64,000 nt of DNA from Agrypnia vestita (GCA_016648135.1 JADDOH010011147.1:47858-111857); one strand, 5' to 3'. Shown: positions 1 through 11,386, counted from the stretch's first letter. Translations and numbers: made by a program. Notes: generated by a model not told the origin, from the sequence alone.

Positions 1-261
1 GCGAGCACCTTTTCTCGCTGCTAAAGGTTACTTCGTCGCATCTCAAACCTGCATTTGAAGACATTATGGCCAATCAAAAACAATTTCACGTGTCTCACAC
101 ACCCGCCATAGCAGGGCCTTTGAATAAAAGTTAAATAATTGTAATCTGTAACTTATATTAGCGTTTATGTGTAAAGTTTTATAATTAAAACTAGCTGTGC
201 CCGCGCGACTTCGCACGCGTAGATTTTTAGTACACTGTTTGGATTGTCATAGAACTTTGGC

Positions 262-334
262 GAACCTTCTAGAACATTCTCCTTCCAGAACTTTCTAGAT
301 CAGGTTTTTCCGGAACCTTCTAGACTCACCGACA
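262..334. promoter_or_regulatory. Heat-shock element array (HSF-type binding sites), copy 1
   Basis: Read on the minus strand there are three clusters of alternating GAA and TTC units with two-base spacers: GAAGGTTCCGGAA, GAAAGTTCTGGAA, and a four-unit run starting GAATGTTCTAGAA. This is the known binding pattern of heat shock factor trimers (nGAAnnTTCnnGAAn). The second copy at 29211-29284 keeps the clusters. Whether the array drives any transcription is not shown by the sequence. Confidence 0.7.
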
Positions 335-361
335 CAGTCGGCGCGCCTATTTTGAAACAAT

Positions 362-706
362 CTGAAGCATTTGCGGCCTTCCCATAACAAAACAATGTGC
401 TAGAAAGCACATTTTCGTCACCCACTCCCACCCACGCACAGCCACCCCCACCAAACTCGCATATTTTCGATGTGACACCAAGGGCCATCCATATATAAAT
501 ATATATATATATAAAGAATCCCGTGTTTCCCTACCCGCCAAGTTTTCTCCAATACCACCCACCGGTGGTAATGGTGGTGGATGGCCCTTGGTGTCACATC
601 GAAAATATGCGAGTTTGGTGGGGGTGGCTGTGCGTGGGTGGGAGTGGGTGACGAAAATGTGCTTTCTAGCACATTGTTTTGTTATGGGAAGGCCGCAAAT
701 GCTTCA
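362..706. repeat. Perfect inverted repeat, 129-bp arms
   Basis: The left arm at about 362-491 and right arm at 578-706 are reverse complements without a difference that I can find by eye over about 129 bases. The spacer is about 86 bases and contains TATATA runs and CCACCGGTGG. The related copy at 28950-29310 has only one arm, so the second arm here was added by an inverted duplication. Confidence 0.85.
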
Positions 707-1376
707 TGTAATTTTTGACGGTTTGTAATTTTTGACGGTTTGTAGATAATATTGTTTCATTTATCTGTCTACAGAAGATAATAATAATAAATTCATCACT
801 GTTCTTATCTATTGCAGACTTTTTTAGAGGGACAGGTACTTTGATATTAGGTTGATGCATAACTATCATATTTTAATCAAGACATATTATAGATGTCTCG
901 TAGAGACGAATATATAGCCCTGGACAAAGAAAAGTTGGCATCCAAATTTCTTGCAAATCAAATTTTGTTTTTTTGAAATCACTTTATTGTTTTACTGTCG
1001 CCTTTGACTTTTATTTGTATTTATTTATTTATTTGTATTATTTATTTACAGTTTTTTATTAGCCGCGGTTGCATAAATATTGCTAAAAAAATTGTGAAGA
1101 ATTTTTAATTGACAAATTTATTTATTAAATTAGGCGAAAAACATTAACTTTGTTATATTTTATATTTCACCTCTCAAATTCCAGAGAAAACAGTATCTCT
1201 CATAGACAAGTATTTAAATGACTATTCAATTTTTATATTGGATTAGATTAAAATATAAAAAAAATTATTAGTTAGGTACTGACAAAATGAGCTGAAGTTT
1301 CTGATGTAAGGGTAGTTGTTACGGGAATATTGAGAGAATAGGAAAAGAGTTAATGGAAGTACCTAATATTATTAGT
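707..1376. other. Unassigned AT-rich DNA with small repeat pieces
   Basis: A short direct repeat of the TGTAATTTTTGACGGTT type lies at 709-745. At 884-912 there is a degenerate piece of the ATTATAGATGTCTC family described at 8261-8727. No gene or further structure was seen. Confidence 0.5.
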
Positions 1377-1720
1377 ATTTTTTAAATCAGAAATTGTAAT
1401 TTAAATAAGTAAAGTATAATCATAAACTTTGTAATATTATTGAAAAAAAAATACATCTCACGAGGCCATTCAGTCATAAAAGGCCCACAAAGTGGAGCGA
1501 TTTTCCCCAATTTTAAAACATCGTAGGTTTGGTATTTTATCAATTGATTAAATAATTTGGGTTGTGTCATTTTAACGAAATATCCGCATTTAAAATATTT
1601 GGAACCTGATTAATAAATTGTAAAGTGATATATTTCCATATAAAAATGTGATAAAAAACGCAAGAGAAGATATGAAAAAAAAAATTGTGAAGCATGCTCA
1701 CTTTGCAAGACGATCGCTTT
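1377..1720 (-). repeat. Dispersed repeat shared with 29436-29735
   Basis: This interval and 29436-29735 align over roughly 300 bases in the same orientation. Both contain CAGTCATAAAAGGCCCA, AAAACATCG and AACGCAAGAGAAGATATGA, and both end in CAAGACGATCGC. In both, the minus strand has a partial open frame with a shared QTKLYN/QPKLFN-type segment, which may be a decayed coding region of an unidentified transposon. This copy is more degraded, with a frame of only about 62 codons. Confidence 0.65.
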
Positions 1721-2084
1721 AAGTAATGAAATACAAAAATATTATTAAACTCAAATAGACGTAGTAAAGTTAATGACTTTCATCATTTAGTAACAAATCT
1801 GAATTTTATATATTTTATTATATCACTATTTAACAATATTACCTTATACCTTATTTTTTAAAGTTTTACGTACACATTCTTTTTGTACCTGTAGTACCTG
1901 CCATCCACCGAAATGCCCCTAACTCAAATGTCATAATATCCAAACCCTCTTACCTGCTATAGTGTACATTAGTGATGCAACGAGTATTACTTTCACGAAT
2001 ACGAATCCGAAAATGAATATCAAACCTACTACTATTCGGCGAATACGAATACGAATACGAATAATTCAACAAGATAATATATAA
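1721..2084. other. AT-rich DNA with a GAATAC-type simple repeat
   Basis: A short run of CGAATAC units lies at about 1996-2062. A similar GAATAC/GTATTC patch lies at 3070-3105, just outside mariner copy 1. Nothing else was recognised. Confidence 0.5.
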
Positions 2085-2400
2085 CACACCACGGTTCTTT
2101 TTTACTCCCTTTCTTTTAACTCATTTACATTTAAAACATTTGGATCGATTATTAACCCTTTTCCCGTGATCCAATCGAGCTGAAACTTTGCAGGCAGACT
2201 CGTAGCGACGATAAAAATGATCTAACAAATTTTCGTTTAAAAAATTTTTTTATAGTATAATTTTGATTTTTCGAAATTTTAACGGTTTTTTCCAATTGGA
2301 ATCCATACAAATGAGTAATGACTCCGACGCGTGGAGAAGGCACGAAACCTGATTCAATGTGAAAGGGCGTATAATAAAAACTCGGCTTTTATGGGTTAGT
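2085..2400 (-). repeat. Dispersed repeat related to 26071-26460
   Basis: On the minus strand this interval carries TTTCAGCTCGATTGGATCAC and CGGGAAAAGGGTT, preceded by a CGTCG-rich segment. The same string is on the + strand at about 26380-26452, with the flanking CAGGTTTCG...ACGCGT motif. A third weaker copy of the CAGGTTTCG motif is at 13505-13540. This looks like an old interspersed repeat; no coding region was recognised. Confidence 0.5.
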
Positions 2401-2668
2401 TTAATAATTTAAATTTACCACCGGCATATTTAAATTTAACTTACCAGATTTCTTATCGAAATGTTTCCAAATATCACTTTTTCACGCTTACGAGAGGTCA
2501 TGTTATTAGATTTAATTTTAAATTATTTTATAAGAGTTAACATTTTTACACACAACGGAAATAAAATGGAACGAACAATACGTATTATAAAACAAAGACT
2601 ACATGAAATGAGCACCTAACCTTATTAATTACCCAACGAAACTAGATGAAAGAATTTATGTTATAAAT

Positions 2669-2886
2669 GTTCTCAGGTTTTCACGGCCGTTCAGAATCTT
2701 CTGTGTATAGTTTTCTGGGATATTCTGCCGCGTATAAGTGTATATGTGACCTCTCTGGCCGACATTTCGGATCTCATTGCAGGGATCCATCATCAACATC
2801 AGCCCTGATGATGGACCCTGCAGTGGGATCCGAGACGTCGGCCAGAGAGGTCCATATAATATCCCAGAAAACTATACACAGAAAAT
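2669..2886. mobile_element. Penelope-like fold-back repeat with hammerhead-like core
   Basis: The segment begins TGTTCTCAGGTTTTCACGGCC and folds back on itself: a left arm with TGTGTATAGTTTTCTGGGAT and CTCTCTGGCCGAC pairs with a right arm to about 2886. The right arm on the + strand contains CTGATGA (2805-2811), a GGACCC/GGGATCC hairpin, GAGACGTC and GGCC. This resembles a hammerhead ribozyme with flanking stem I GCC/GGC; the expected GAAA is GAGA here. Related copies lie at 34059-34125, 56910-56998 and 57141-57381. Known Penelope-like retroelements carry such ribozymes in their terminal repeats; assignment to that class is inference. Confidence 0.55.
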
Positions 2887-3106
2887 TCATGTTATGCTGT
2901 GAAACAAGTAACAATTGACAACTTGAGAACTCGATAAATCCATTCATTCAATGTTAGGGGAATCCACGATAATAGAGTGCGTAGGTGTGTTCGGATACAC
3001 GGTGCTTAACCAAACCGTGATTCGCGTTGCGTTAGTTATAAATAGTTTGTTTTTAATAATCGTGATGATATTCGGCGAATACAAATATTAGTATTCGTAT
3101 ATTCTA
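2887..3106. other. Short unassigned stretch before mariner copy 1
   Basis: No gene was recognised. It ends in the GAATAC/GTATTC patch and the TA dinucleotide into which mariner copy 1 is inserted. Confidence 0.5.
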
Positions 3107-4392
3107 TTAGGTCCTTACATATGAAATTGGCGTTTAGTATGGGAGGAACATAAAGCCGATTTTTTTTATTATAATATATTTATTTAATCAAAGTATGTAC
3201 CATTGCTATCTATGCACTTTTGCCATCTCATAGGTAGTTCATCGATCCCTTTACTAAAAAAAACCATTCGGACGGGAATCAATAAAATCTTTGAAGGCGG
3301 TTTGGACTGCCCCATCGGAGTTGAATTTTTTCCTTTGCAAGAAGTTATCCAAATTTCGAAAAAAATGGTAATCTGTTGGGGCAAGGTCCGGAGAGTACGG
3401 TGGATGTCTTAGACATTCCAATTGAAGCTCCTCTAATTTGGTAGCCGTCTGTTGTGCAGTGTGTGGTCTAGCGTTACCATGAAGCAGCAGTGGCCTAGAG
3501 CGATTAACCAGCTTCGGTTGTTTAGCAGCTAGCTTTTCCATCATGGTTTGCAGTTGTTGACAAAAGACATCTGCCGTAATCGTCTGACCAGATTTAAGAA
3601 AGCTGTAGTGAACGACACCAGCACTAGTCCACCAAACGCTCACAAGTAACTTTTTTGGAGTCAATTTTCGCTTGGGGCATGGTTTGACTGGTTCGGCAGG
3701 GTTCAGCCATTGCGATGATCGCTTCCGATTATCGTACAGGATCCACTTTTCATCACAGGTAATGATTCGATTTAAAATCCCTTCATTATTGTGCCGGTTG
3801 AGTAATGCAACGCAGCAGTCAACGCGCGTTTGTTGATTTGCTTCACTCAATTCGTGAGGTACCCACCTTTCAAGCTTTTTCACCTTACCAATTTGCTTCA
3901 AGTGGATTAAAACAGTTTTATCACTAACACCGCAGCCTGCAGCTAACTCGGATGTGGTTTGCGATGGATCCGCTTCCACAATAGCCTTCAATTCTTCATT
4001 ATCAACTTTGGTCTCCGGCCGTCCACGGGGCTTGTTCTGCAGGTCGAAATTTCCAGAACGAAAACGTTGGAACCAAAAACGCACTGTGTTTTCTTTTGCG
4101 GCACTGTCGCCATACACATCATTAATCCTTCGAGCCGTTTCTGCAGCACTGGTGCCACGGTGGAACTCGTACTCGTAAATAACGCGATATTTCAAGTTTT
4201 TCATTTTGTAAACTGAGTGACGCAAAGAAAAAAACAATTGAGGAAAAAACAAATGAATTATAATTTTCAAAACACAAATACATGAGTAAATAGCTGTATA
4301 AATTTGGATTTGGAATTCTTAACCAAAGATAAGATATTTGAGATCAAATTTGCCAGTACGGCAAAACGCCAATTTCATATGTAAGGACCTAA
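3107..4392 (-). mobile_element. mariner transposon copy 1 (cecropia-type), complete ends
   Basis: The element is 1286 bp and bounded by near-perfect terminal inverted repeats of about 29 bp that begin TTAGGTCCTTACATATGAAA. It is flanked by TA on both sides (3105-3106 and 4393-4394), which is the mariner target-site duplication. The transposase frame is on the minus strand. The ends look intact, so it could still be mobilised in trans, but its own transposase is defective (see the pseudogene entry). A closely similar second copy is at 13959-15249 in the same orientation. Confidence 0.95.
3254..4204 (-). pseudogene. mariner transposase, catalytic Asp lost and C-terminus truncated
   Basis: This encodes a DD34D transposase, the DNA cutting-and-joining enzyme of mariner elements. 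I chose the ATG at 4204 (MKNLKYR) because it gives the usual family length and precedes the helix-turn-helix region (about residues 1-110, with GRP at 61-63). The catalytic part shows WVPHEL (114-119), ITCDEKW with the first Asp at 151, and SPDLAPTDYHFF with the third Asp at 278. The second catalytic Asp, expected at 243 in HDNARPH, is Gly (codon GGT at 3476-3478, a single transition from GAT). Position 243 is 34 residues before 278, as the family requires. Copy 2 keeps Asp here. An eight-A run at 3256-3263, against seven in copy 2, shifts the frame and creates a stop after residue 316; the usual C-terminal 23 or so residues (ending WQKCIDSNGTYFD) are present in another frame down to 3184. Similarity to the human SETMAR/Hsmar1 type supports the cecropia subfamily. 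It is not expected to be active. Confidence 0.93.
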
Positions 4393-4394
4393 TA

Positions 4395-4930
4395 TATATA
4401 TACCTTCTAAAAATAATGGTTTTATACGAAGTGATTTATTTTTATTATTATACGATATATTTTCCAAACATTCCCTTAATTATCTTAAAATTATTTTCCA
4501 TTGTACTTAAGTGCCACACAAGGACTATATCATATTTGAGTTATTAACGTCGTGTTGATATTCTATGTGTTAAATAATAAAAATAAATAAAGTATTCTAT
4601 TTTTAGACTCTTAATTTTGAATTCTTGTAAAATTAGACTGTTTAGTGACTTTACGTATTCGTTTACAATATGCGCGTAAAACTTTATCTGCATTTTTTAT
4701 TTAACCTTTAAATGTTTGAAAGAAAAGCTAGGAGCTCATTTGTAGTCTGGCCGTTCGCAAACATATCCTATCGCCCATGGCGTTCGCGTAATAACAAACA
4801 GCAGATTATAGAAAATCCTATAAATTATTGCCTGACACTTTGCAGGAATATTTTGCAGAACATTCTAGTAAGTTTGACTTGGTAATAAGTTTCCGACAAT
4901 ATGCGGATAAAATCGCAAAACTCAGACCGA
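4395..4930. other. Unassigned AT-rich DNA
   Basis: No coding region, RNA gene or recognisable repeat was seen between mariner copy 1 and the inverted-repeat interval starting at about 4931. Confidence 0.5.
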
Positions 4931-5923
4931 TGAAGACCCCATGGGAAGAAGTTGTTAACTAACATTCAAGTCATTTTGAGATAATTAGACATTTGCAATT
5001 CGCCTTTGAAAAATATGTTTTATTGCTAATTCAAGATTATTTTTTATTGATTTATGTCACTAAAATATCAAAAAAATATTTGTAAAGTAAAAAAACACAT
5101 TTATCACAAAAAATTAAAATATACTAATTTTCCTTAAAAAAATGTTAACAACCATTTTTTTGCCTCTGGAACTCATTTTTAAGTAGAATAACACCTTTTT
5201 ACTTACTAACTTATTTACCATCACGCCGTTTCCGCGTGGGGGTAGGCAGAGAGGATAGAGCGCTACACTATTCTGCCCTGACATACCACTCTCGCCTCAT
5301 CCCCATTCATACATCTTCGCATGCAAGCTCGCCGGTTGTTGAGGCTTCCAACGGGACCATCTTCCAGTATCTGGTTAATCTGGTCGTGCCACGTCTTCCG
5401 CGGTCGACCTCTCTTTCTGGCGCCATCAACACCTTTTTAAAATTGGTAAAACACGAACATCAAACAACCCTTCAAATGCTATCTGTTTTTACCATCCATT
5501 ATCCAAAATTACAAAATACCTAGCATGTTAAGTAATAATACAAAACATGGTATGTACCATTTAAAATTATTGAAAAATTATATATAAGTACATATTATAA
5601 TAGTCTTCAAATAAAAACAAATATATGAGAGTACTGCCAGAGTAAATTGATATTAACCATAAATATTCCAATCAAATTAAAAAGCGTGTTAATTTCAGAA
5701 TGATGGCATGAACATATTATTATTGAAGATAACAAGTTCTTCCCATTAGTAACTGATTTGATTTTTATGAAAAAGTGTAGTTAACATGTTCATCCCTATG
5801 ATTTGAACATTTTATAATTATTTTTAAGTTCTGAACTTATTTCCAATGGAAAGAGCGTACAATATTTAGTTTAGACGGCTTATTAACTCATTTTTGACAA
5901 CTTCTTGCCATGGGGTCTTCAGA
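4931..5923. repeat. Interval bounded by short inverted repeats, with a nested RTE tail
   Basis: TGAAGACCCCATGG and AAGAAGTTGT at 4931-4955 are repeated in reverse at about 5897-5922, with a one-base difference. Removing the nested RTE fragment (5202-5427 plus one target duplication) leaves about 755 bp, a size compatible with a non-autonomous DNA transposon. There is no open frame of note inside. A target-site duplication was not identified, so the element call is tentative. Confidence 0.45.
5202..5427 (-). mobile_element. 5'-truncated RTE-like retrotransposon, 12-bp target duplication
   Basis: The minus strand encodes the decayed end of an RTE-type reverse transcriptase (RKRGRPRKTWHDQ-like region, then a SAYPHAE-like end) and terminates in a short TTAG-type tail. 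The direct repeat AACACCTTTTTA at 5190-5201 and 5428-5439 flanks it and is a likely target-site duplication. Only the last 70 or so codons were copied, as is typical for 5'-truncated non-LTR insertions. It is not functional. Confidence 0.7.
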
Positions 5924-7204
5924 TGTCAATCACACAGTGCCGGAAAATTTCGCCCGGATCTGAAGCATCTCTCCTAATGCGATTACTGTAGAATGGATAT
6001 GATAGCAAATTACCTTAACTTTCCATTCAACTCACGTTCATTTCAGCTTTCTCGAGATGATTAAATTTCGTCGAAACCCAACTCCGCTCGCAGCCATCGC
6101 GCTTAAAGATCCATTTACATTGCAGACATGCGGCGACAACTGCGACACGACTTTTACCCTTCGTTCTGCAACGTGCCAGCGCGGCATCGTTTACCAACCC
6201 TCCTGATTCCTGCGTAGCTGAAGACCCTCCGAGCTTTCTTAATTCAGAACTTATCACTCGTTTATTTAATTATAAATACAATATAAAAAAACGAGCGAGC
6301 CTTTCAGTAGTATATGATGTGTAACACTTAATTTTATTTATTTATTTCGTGTATTTTAATACATATAAATTAAGGTAGTTGCTTCACTAGACAAGGTCTG
6401 TTCTGAAGTAACTACCTGTACAGTTTTTTTTATAAGTTAATACATTAGAAATACTACATATTAGAAATAAACGTTAGTAAACTAAAAATGAACTTAATAT
6501 TAGAAACAAAATACATTCGAAACTCCACACAGGTTCGTGAATCTCAGTCTTTCAAAAATTTGACATCTCACAATTAAACATATCAATTGAGCAAACAGAA
6601 ATTAACATCAAAATTTAAAAAAGCTCATACCTTTTTATTTATAAATTAGTAAATACAAGTAAAGAAAATATATGTGCATTTTTTTATTATTAAATTTTGT
6701 CGCACTAGGTAGGTACCGTATATATCTACATATACATGATTTGAAATGTGTTTGTTCAATTATATGTTTTTTATTTATTTTCATAGATGGTGGTAGTATG
6801 CCGCCATACATATTGTATGAAAACTTTGAATAAATATTTAAAAATAATCACATAAATTACAAAAAATTTGAGAATATAAATCTTTAACGGTAGTTATTGT
6901 TTGTATTAATGTAAAAAAAATTAAGTATTTATTAGATAGTTTCGAATATATAAGCCAAAATATATCAATTTTACAACATGCACACGCTTGACACCAGCCA
7001 CGTAACATATATACAAAATCAAAAGCATTGGCTGTTTGAATTGTGCGTATTCTCTGTGATGGTACTTGCTGGACACTGATTTGTTTATAAACAATGATTT
7101 TTTTCCATCGCGCATGATCCGCGTGCGCTCATTGGTTAAATCAAATTGCGCGCGCCTCCCTGGCATCTTATTTCCTGTCCACAGATTTCAGGAAAGCTAG
7201 AGGA
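5924..7204. other. Unassigned; one GC-richer patch at 6040-6250
   Basis: The patch at 6040-6250 has a 76-codon minus-strand frame, but no recognised motif, splice context or repeat partner supports it as a gene. The remainder is AT-rich. At 7120-7165 there is a GCGCGC-rich spot without an assignable function. Confidence 0.4.
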
Positions 7205-7845
7205 AAGATGTCACATATCAAAAATATTATCGACACGAAAGCACTCTTAGGCGATGGAACGCGCCACTTGTCAATTTTTAATATTACGTCATGAGACTAA
7301 AGAAACGGTAAGTTTATTGTGACAATTCGGCGATTCTATAGAAACAACGCTAGCAAATACGGCGACGATCAGCAAAAATAGATTACGAGAGTACTTAACG
7401 AGCGTTTCAAATAAAGTGCGATCACAGCCGCGACAATATTATTATTTGGTATTATATAGGTATTGTACAACCATTTTACAAATAAAGATTAATTATGCGT
7501 GGGATAATGAAGGTTTTGCGCGACCGACTCGCCCGGTTTTCGTCTCTGCGTTTTGTATTGACGAAAGTCGAGCGAGGAGGTGGCTTAAGGATAAAATAAT
7601 GCGAACCAGGCGGCGAACGTGCTGGGCCGATATCTATGGACGCTTTTGCGCATAAAACGGCACAGGGTATGTGGTGGGTCCTTTCATTATCCCACAGACA
7701 AGTGGGCGACTCTCAAGTGATAATTGTGAATTCAAGAAGAGTGCTCCCATTAAATTCGTGTCCAGTGACTTTGTGCATAAAATAAAACACTCATTAATTC
7801 CAAGTGTTTTATTTGTCTCCTAAAGCCGCAATCCCACGACAACAT
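7205..7845 (+). mobile_element. LTR-like remnant
   Basis: The 3' part carries GTGTCCAGTGAC (about 7760), a polyadenylation signal AATAAA just after it, and an end in CCCACGACA (about 7843). The same order of motifs occurs at 11387-11835 (minus), 32590-33060 (minus), 57001-57100 and 57640-57775. A TATATA box lies near 7455. I read these as R-U5 portions of one LTR family. The 5' boundary is uncertain, and no internal coding region follows. Confidence 0.4.
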
Positions 7846-8260
7846 CGAGTATTTTTTCATTGGTTTGCGTTGTATTGTAAATCTTTATCGAAAAAATATT
7901 GTTTTTTTTTTAGTTTTTAATGAAATATAAAGTCACCGTGCCTACTAGGAGTGTGAGCTCTGGAATAATATTTTTGTAGAGGGATCATATTTAAAATAAA
8001 AGGCATTCAGTATGAGAGGGATGTTTATGAACAAATTTTTATAGAGAATCGTTTATTTACATCAATTATTATTTTCAAAATTTACGCTACGTTACTTTTT
8101 TATATTGGATTTTTTTTTATATATTTGCAGAATTTATTTTCGTGTGGCGAACAATAAAATCTCTTTTAGAAAAACAAATTAATTTTACTACTTTTCGTGT
8201 CTTTAATCAATTAACTAAGAAAACTGTAAAACACAGCCATATAAAATATCAAATAATTAA
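7846..8260. other. Unassigned AT-rich DNA
   Basis: No gene or repeat boundary was recognised here. Confidence 0.5.
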
Positions 8261-8727
8261 TTAATGTATATTATAGATGTCTCACAGAGACGAAACTGTA
8301 TATTTTTTTATTAAGGGAGAGTAGGTATAGAAGTCTTTATGGGTGTACATAGGACTAACGACCTATCGTACGGTTGGCTTAAGTGATCACTTTACACATA
8401 TGTAACGTTCGCCATTTCCACCCATGATAGAATAATTTCAAGGGGAAGGAAAAAGCTTTGTGGCCGGCCGCGGTGAGGATCCTCGCAATTCATATGTGAA
8501 ACGTGGCGTATAATTGAAATATATACAACTTCCAAAAATTAATAGACAAGGTATTCTATCATGGGTGGAAATGGCGAACGTTACATTTGTGTAAAGTGAT
8601 CACTTAAGCCAACTGTACGATAGGTCGTAAGTCCTATGTACACCCATAAAGAGTTATATACCTACACTCCCTTAATAAAAAAATATACAGTTTCATCTCT
8701 GTGAGAAATCTATAATATACATTAATT
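8261..8727. repeat. Large fold-back element, ~175-bp arms (TGTCTC family)
   Basis: Arms at about 8261-8434 and 8552-8727 are near-identical reverse complements separated by 117 bp. Each arm begins TTAATGTATATTATAGATGT, followed by CTCACAGAGACG, and ends in CCACCCATGATAGAATA. Parts of the same unit occur at 884-912, 28825-28925, 29740-29840, 40850-40900, 45010-45040, 45395-45500 and 46440-46560. Sequence past the right arm (8735-8805) matches another shared piece found at 40780-40850, 46815-46900 and 49860-49930. The TE class is unknown. Confidence 0.75.
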
Positions 8728-11386
8728 GATTATTGATGTCCCTGTGACAACAATCCAGTTCTGTTCTGAAAAATTTGGACATACTCAAAATATTCTGTAT
8801 CAAATAATTGGCTAAAATATCTGGGAGAACATGTGCTGAGGATGTGATCCATCCATGATCCAATCTTTTATTTATAATATCATAACTCTTTTTCTTATAT
8901 TATTTAATTTGATTTAACCAATAACAAGAAAACTTTTAAATTTTTAATTATAACAGCTCCAGAATACGTTTCACCTAGTGGGACGTGAATTAAGTGTGAA
9001 AAAGTATAATTTTGATAATATAAATAAATTTCAAAATATGAGGGCTGTACTGCTTCCATAAGCAAAAAGGCAGTTATTTGATAAAATCACATTTTGTAAT
9101 AAGAGTTCTTTGTTTATTAATGAACTTTGCACGTTTAATTTTTAATTAATGTTTTGATTAATGATAATGTATTTTAAAACATTTTTTCAACTGCTATTTT
9201 ACAAAACATCATAAATTAATTAAAATGTACTGTAATTAAAATATACAGTAATTAATTATAGTATACTGTCTTATTACTTAGAAGTAATACAGTTTTTGTA
9301 AAAAATTAAAAATAACATGACGTTTTTCGCACTAAAATAAATATTATAGCAATATATTAAAATATATATTGCTTTTAGCTTAATTTCATCCATTGAAACA
9401 GAAAAGAATATTCCTACATAATGTTTTAAATAAGCTTAATCTCCTGCAAAACTAACTGTCCGTATTTACTGGAAAAGATTAGCATCAGGATCCCTAAGTA
9501 TTCAACCCGACAGTCGCATCCTTTTTCAATTTCGAAATATCGTACGAGATCGCAGGGGAACACCTTAAGGGGGAATACCTACCTAAGAATCGCGAATAAG
9601 GCAATTTTAGTGAATTTTTTTAAGGAAACCTATATGAATTATGGTATTGGTATCATTTTTAGATGAAATTATACACTTTTATCAATATGTTGATTTTTTT
9701 TTTTAAATATTCAACATTGGCGGAAAATTTTTGGGTTCTGTCGACTGCCGAAAAAAAAAGGTCCTCCGCGGTGACCACTTCCATTTCATCTGTAATCATC
9801 AGAATAAAAAAAAATTATCAAAATTTACACTATAATTTAGTTTTTGACGTAGAATTTTTTGAAAATATTGGTTTTAGACAAAATGGCGGGCGTTTGAATT
9901 TAAAAAAGCATTTTTTAGGGAAAAATTAGGGTTTATTATACCGTTAAAAAAAACTATGTCTCTTAAAAAATTCTACGACAACGACTAGATAATTATATAT
10001 AGAATAACCACTAGAAATTTCAAGTCAATTGTTTCAGTGGTTGCCGAGATATTTTGGTCACTGATTTTTAAAACATGGTTTCGAGTAAAACGTGTTTGAA
10101 AATTGAGTAATGAATAAATCGAGAAATTTTTCAATTTCATAAAATCATCGATTCCTGGTCCACGATATAAGTCCTCCACCTTACTTTGAATTCTCATATC
10201 ATCGAGTCATATCACTCTTCACAAACATAATGAAAATATGTCTAAAGTTTCGATTATGAAAAAGCCCGGCTGGTAGAGCTACCTGCATGTTGCGCGGCGC
10301 GTAATCATCAAAGGGATGCCACTATTATCAGTTATATATCTTTGTGATTTTTTTATTTTTTGCTAAAATTTTCACCAGACATTCTTAAGACCTCACGCTT
10401 TAAGAAAATGGAAAAATTTGAAAATTGATTTTTCAGAAATGTCTAGGAAGATATTCCCCCATAATATTAAGAGGAGCTCATGTAACGAGCTGATAAACCG
10501 TACAAGTATTGACATATTCAATTTGAGTTCAAGAATGCAATATTTGGGAGAGTGTTGCTTTAAAAGTTATTTATATGTATTATTAAGTTGCTTACTATTT
10601 TTCATATTTCGTTTCTCACTTTTTTGTTTATTGTTTATGGTTTATTTTCCTGCTTCACTGTTGGTTAGCGAAGCGTTTAAGGATTTGAAATTATATTGTT
10701 ACAGGAGTCGTTTGTAATTAAGTTCCAGTTAAAATAATTCAAGATTTTGTTGTGCTATTTAAATTGTGAACTTGTGAATATTCCATATTAATAAATAAAA
10801 TAAAATAAATCGTTCACAATTTCTTATAAAACATTACCTCATAATGAATTGCCTTTTTGTTTATCAGGGCGTAATGCCCGAATTCAGAGTAAATACTAAG
10901 ATGATTTAAAGGTTAAGGTAAGCATTAAAAGTTTTATTTTGTATTGAAAATTACGCTTTTAAGGCGTACCTTAATCTTTAATTATCTAAGTATTGACTCG
11001 GGCCTAGGTCTCTAAAGTTTAACCATTCATAATTGTTATTTTTGGCATCGCTCCCAGTTATGAACACAACGACTGTCAATATGGTCTGGTATACCTAATG
11101 GAGGGTTTAAATACAATGTTGAAACTGTTCCCTGATGAATACCAACTCCTTCCAACTTCCGCCAACTGTGGTGGCCTGGTTTGGATAACGTAAGCTGCAC
11201 CCAACTCATCTGAATAATTCCTACGAGATTCAAAATAAACTTTACGAATTTTCCAAGGGAATTTTTAACATAAATCAATAAAAAAATATTCACCACTGTA
11301 GAACTATCACCGCTACGTGACCTTTGCATTGAATATTTAAACTTTGTTGAATAATGATTTCGAAATTCTTCAATAAAAATAATTAT
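8728..11386. other. 2.7 kb unassigned AT-rich DNA
   Basis: After the family piece ending at about 8805 I see no coding region, RNA gene, array or clear repeat boundary. Open frames at 9663-9929 and 10418-10717 are low-complexity Phe/Leu/Lys-rich readings without motifs. The minus frame at 11036-11392 abuts the LTR end at 11387 but matches nothing I know. Confidence 0.45.

Larger units (their letters stand above)
190..706. repeat. Dispersed repeat copy 1 with heat-shock-element array and perfect inverted repeat
   Basis: The segment starts with the ACTAGCTGTGCCCGCG motif, continues into a GAA/TTC-rich block, then into a CCACCC-rich stretch that is repeated in reverse. The same unit recurs once at about 28950-29310 on the opposite strand, so this is a dispersed element. 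Copy 1 is a head-to-head structure: the distal part is present twice in opposite orientation around a TATA-rich centre (about 492-577). No protein-coding capacity was recognised. The small open frames here read through the inverted arms and are not considered genes. The family name is unknown to me. Confidence 0.75.

Noticed and set aside
3954..4216. Open frames on the + strand opposite the mariner transposase
   Set aside because: They are antisense shadows of the transposase and recur opposite copy 2 (14793-15073).
6027..6257. Candidate upstream exon of the cyclase gene in the GC-richer patch
   Set aside because: The better frame is on the minus strand and does not resemble the receptor domain; no splice sites in the right phase.
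10418..10717. 99-codon + strand frame as a membrane protein gene
   Set aside because: A hydrophobic reading of T-rich sequence with no codon-use or splice evidence.
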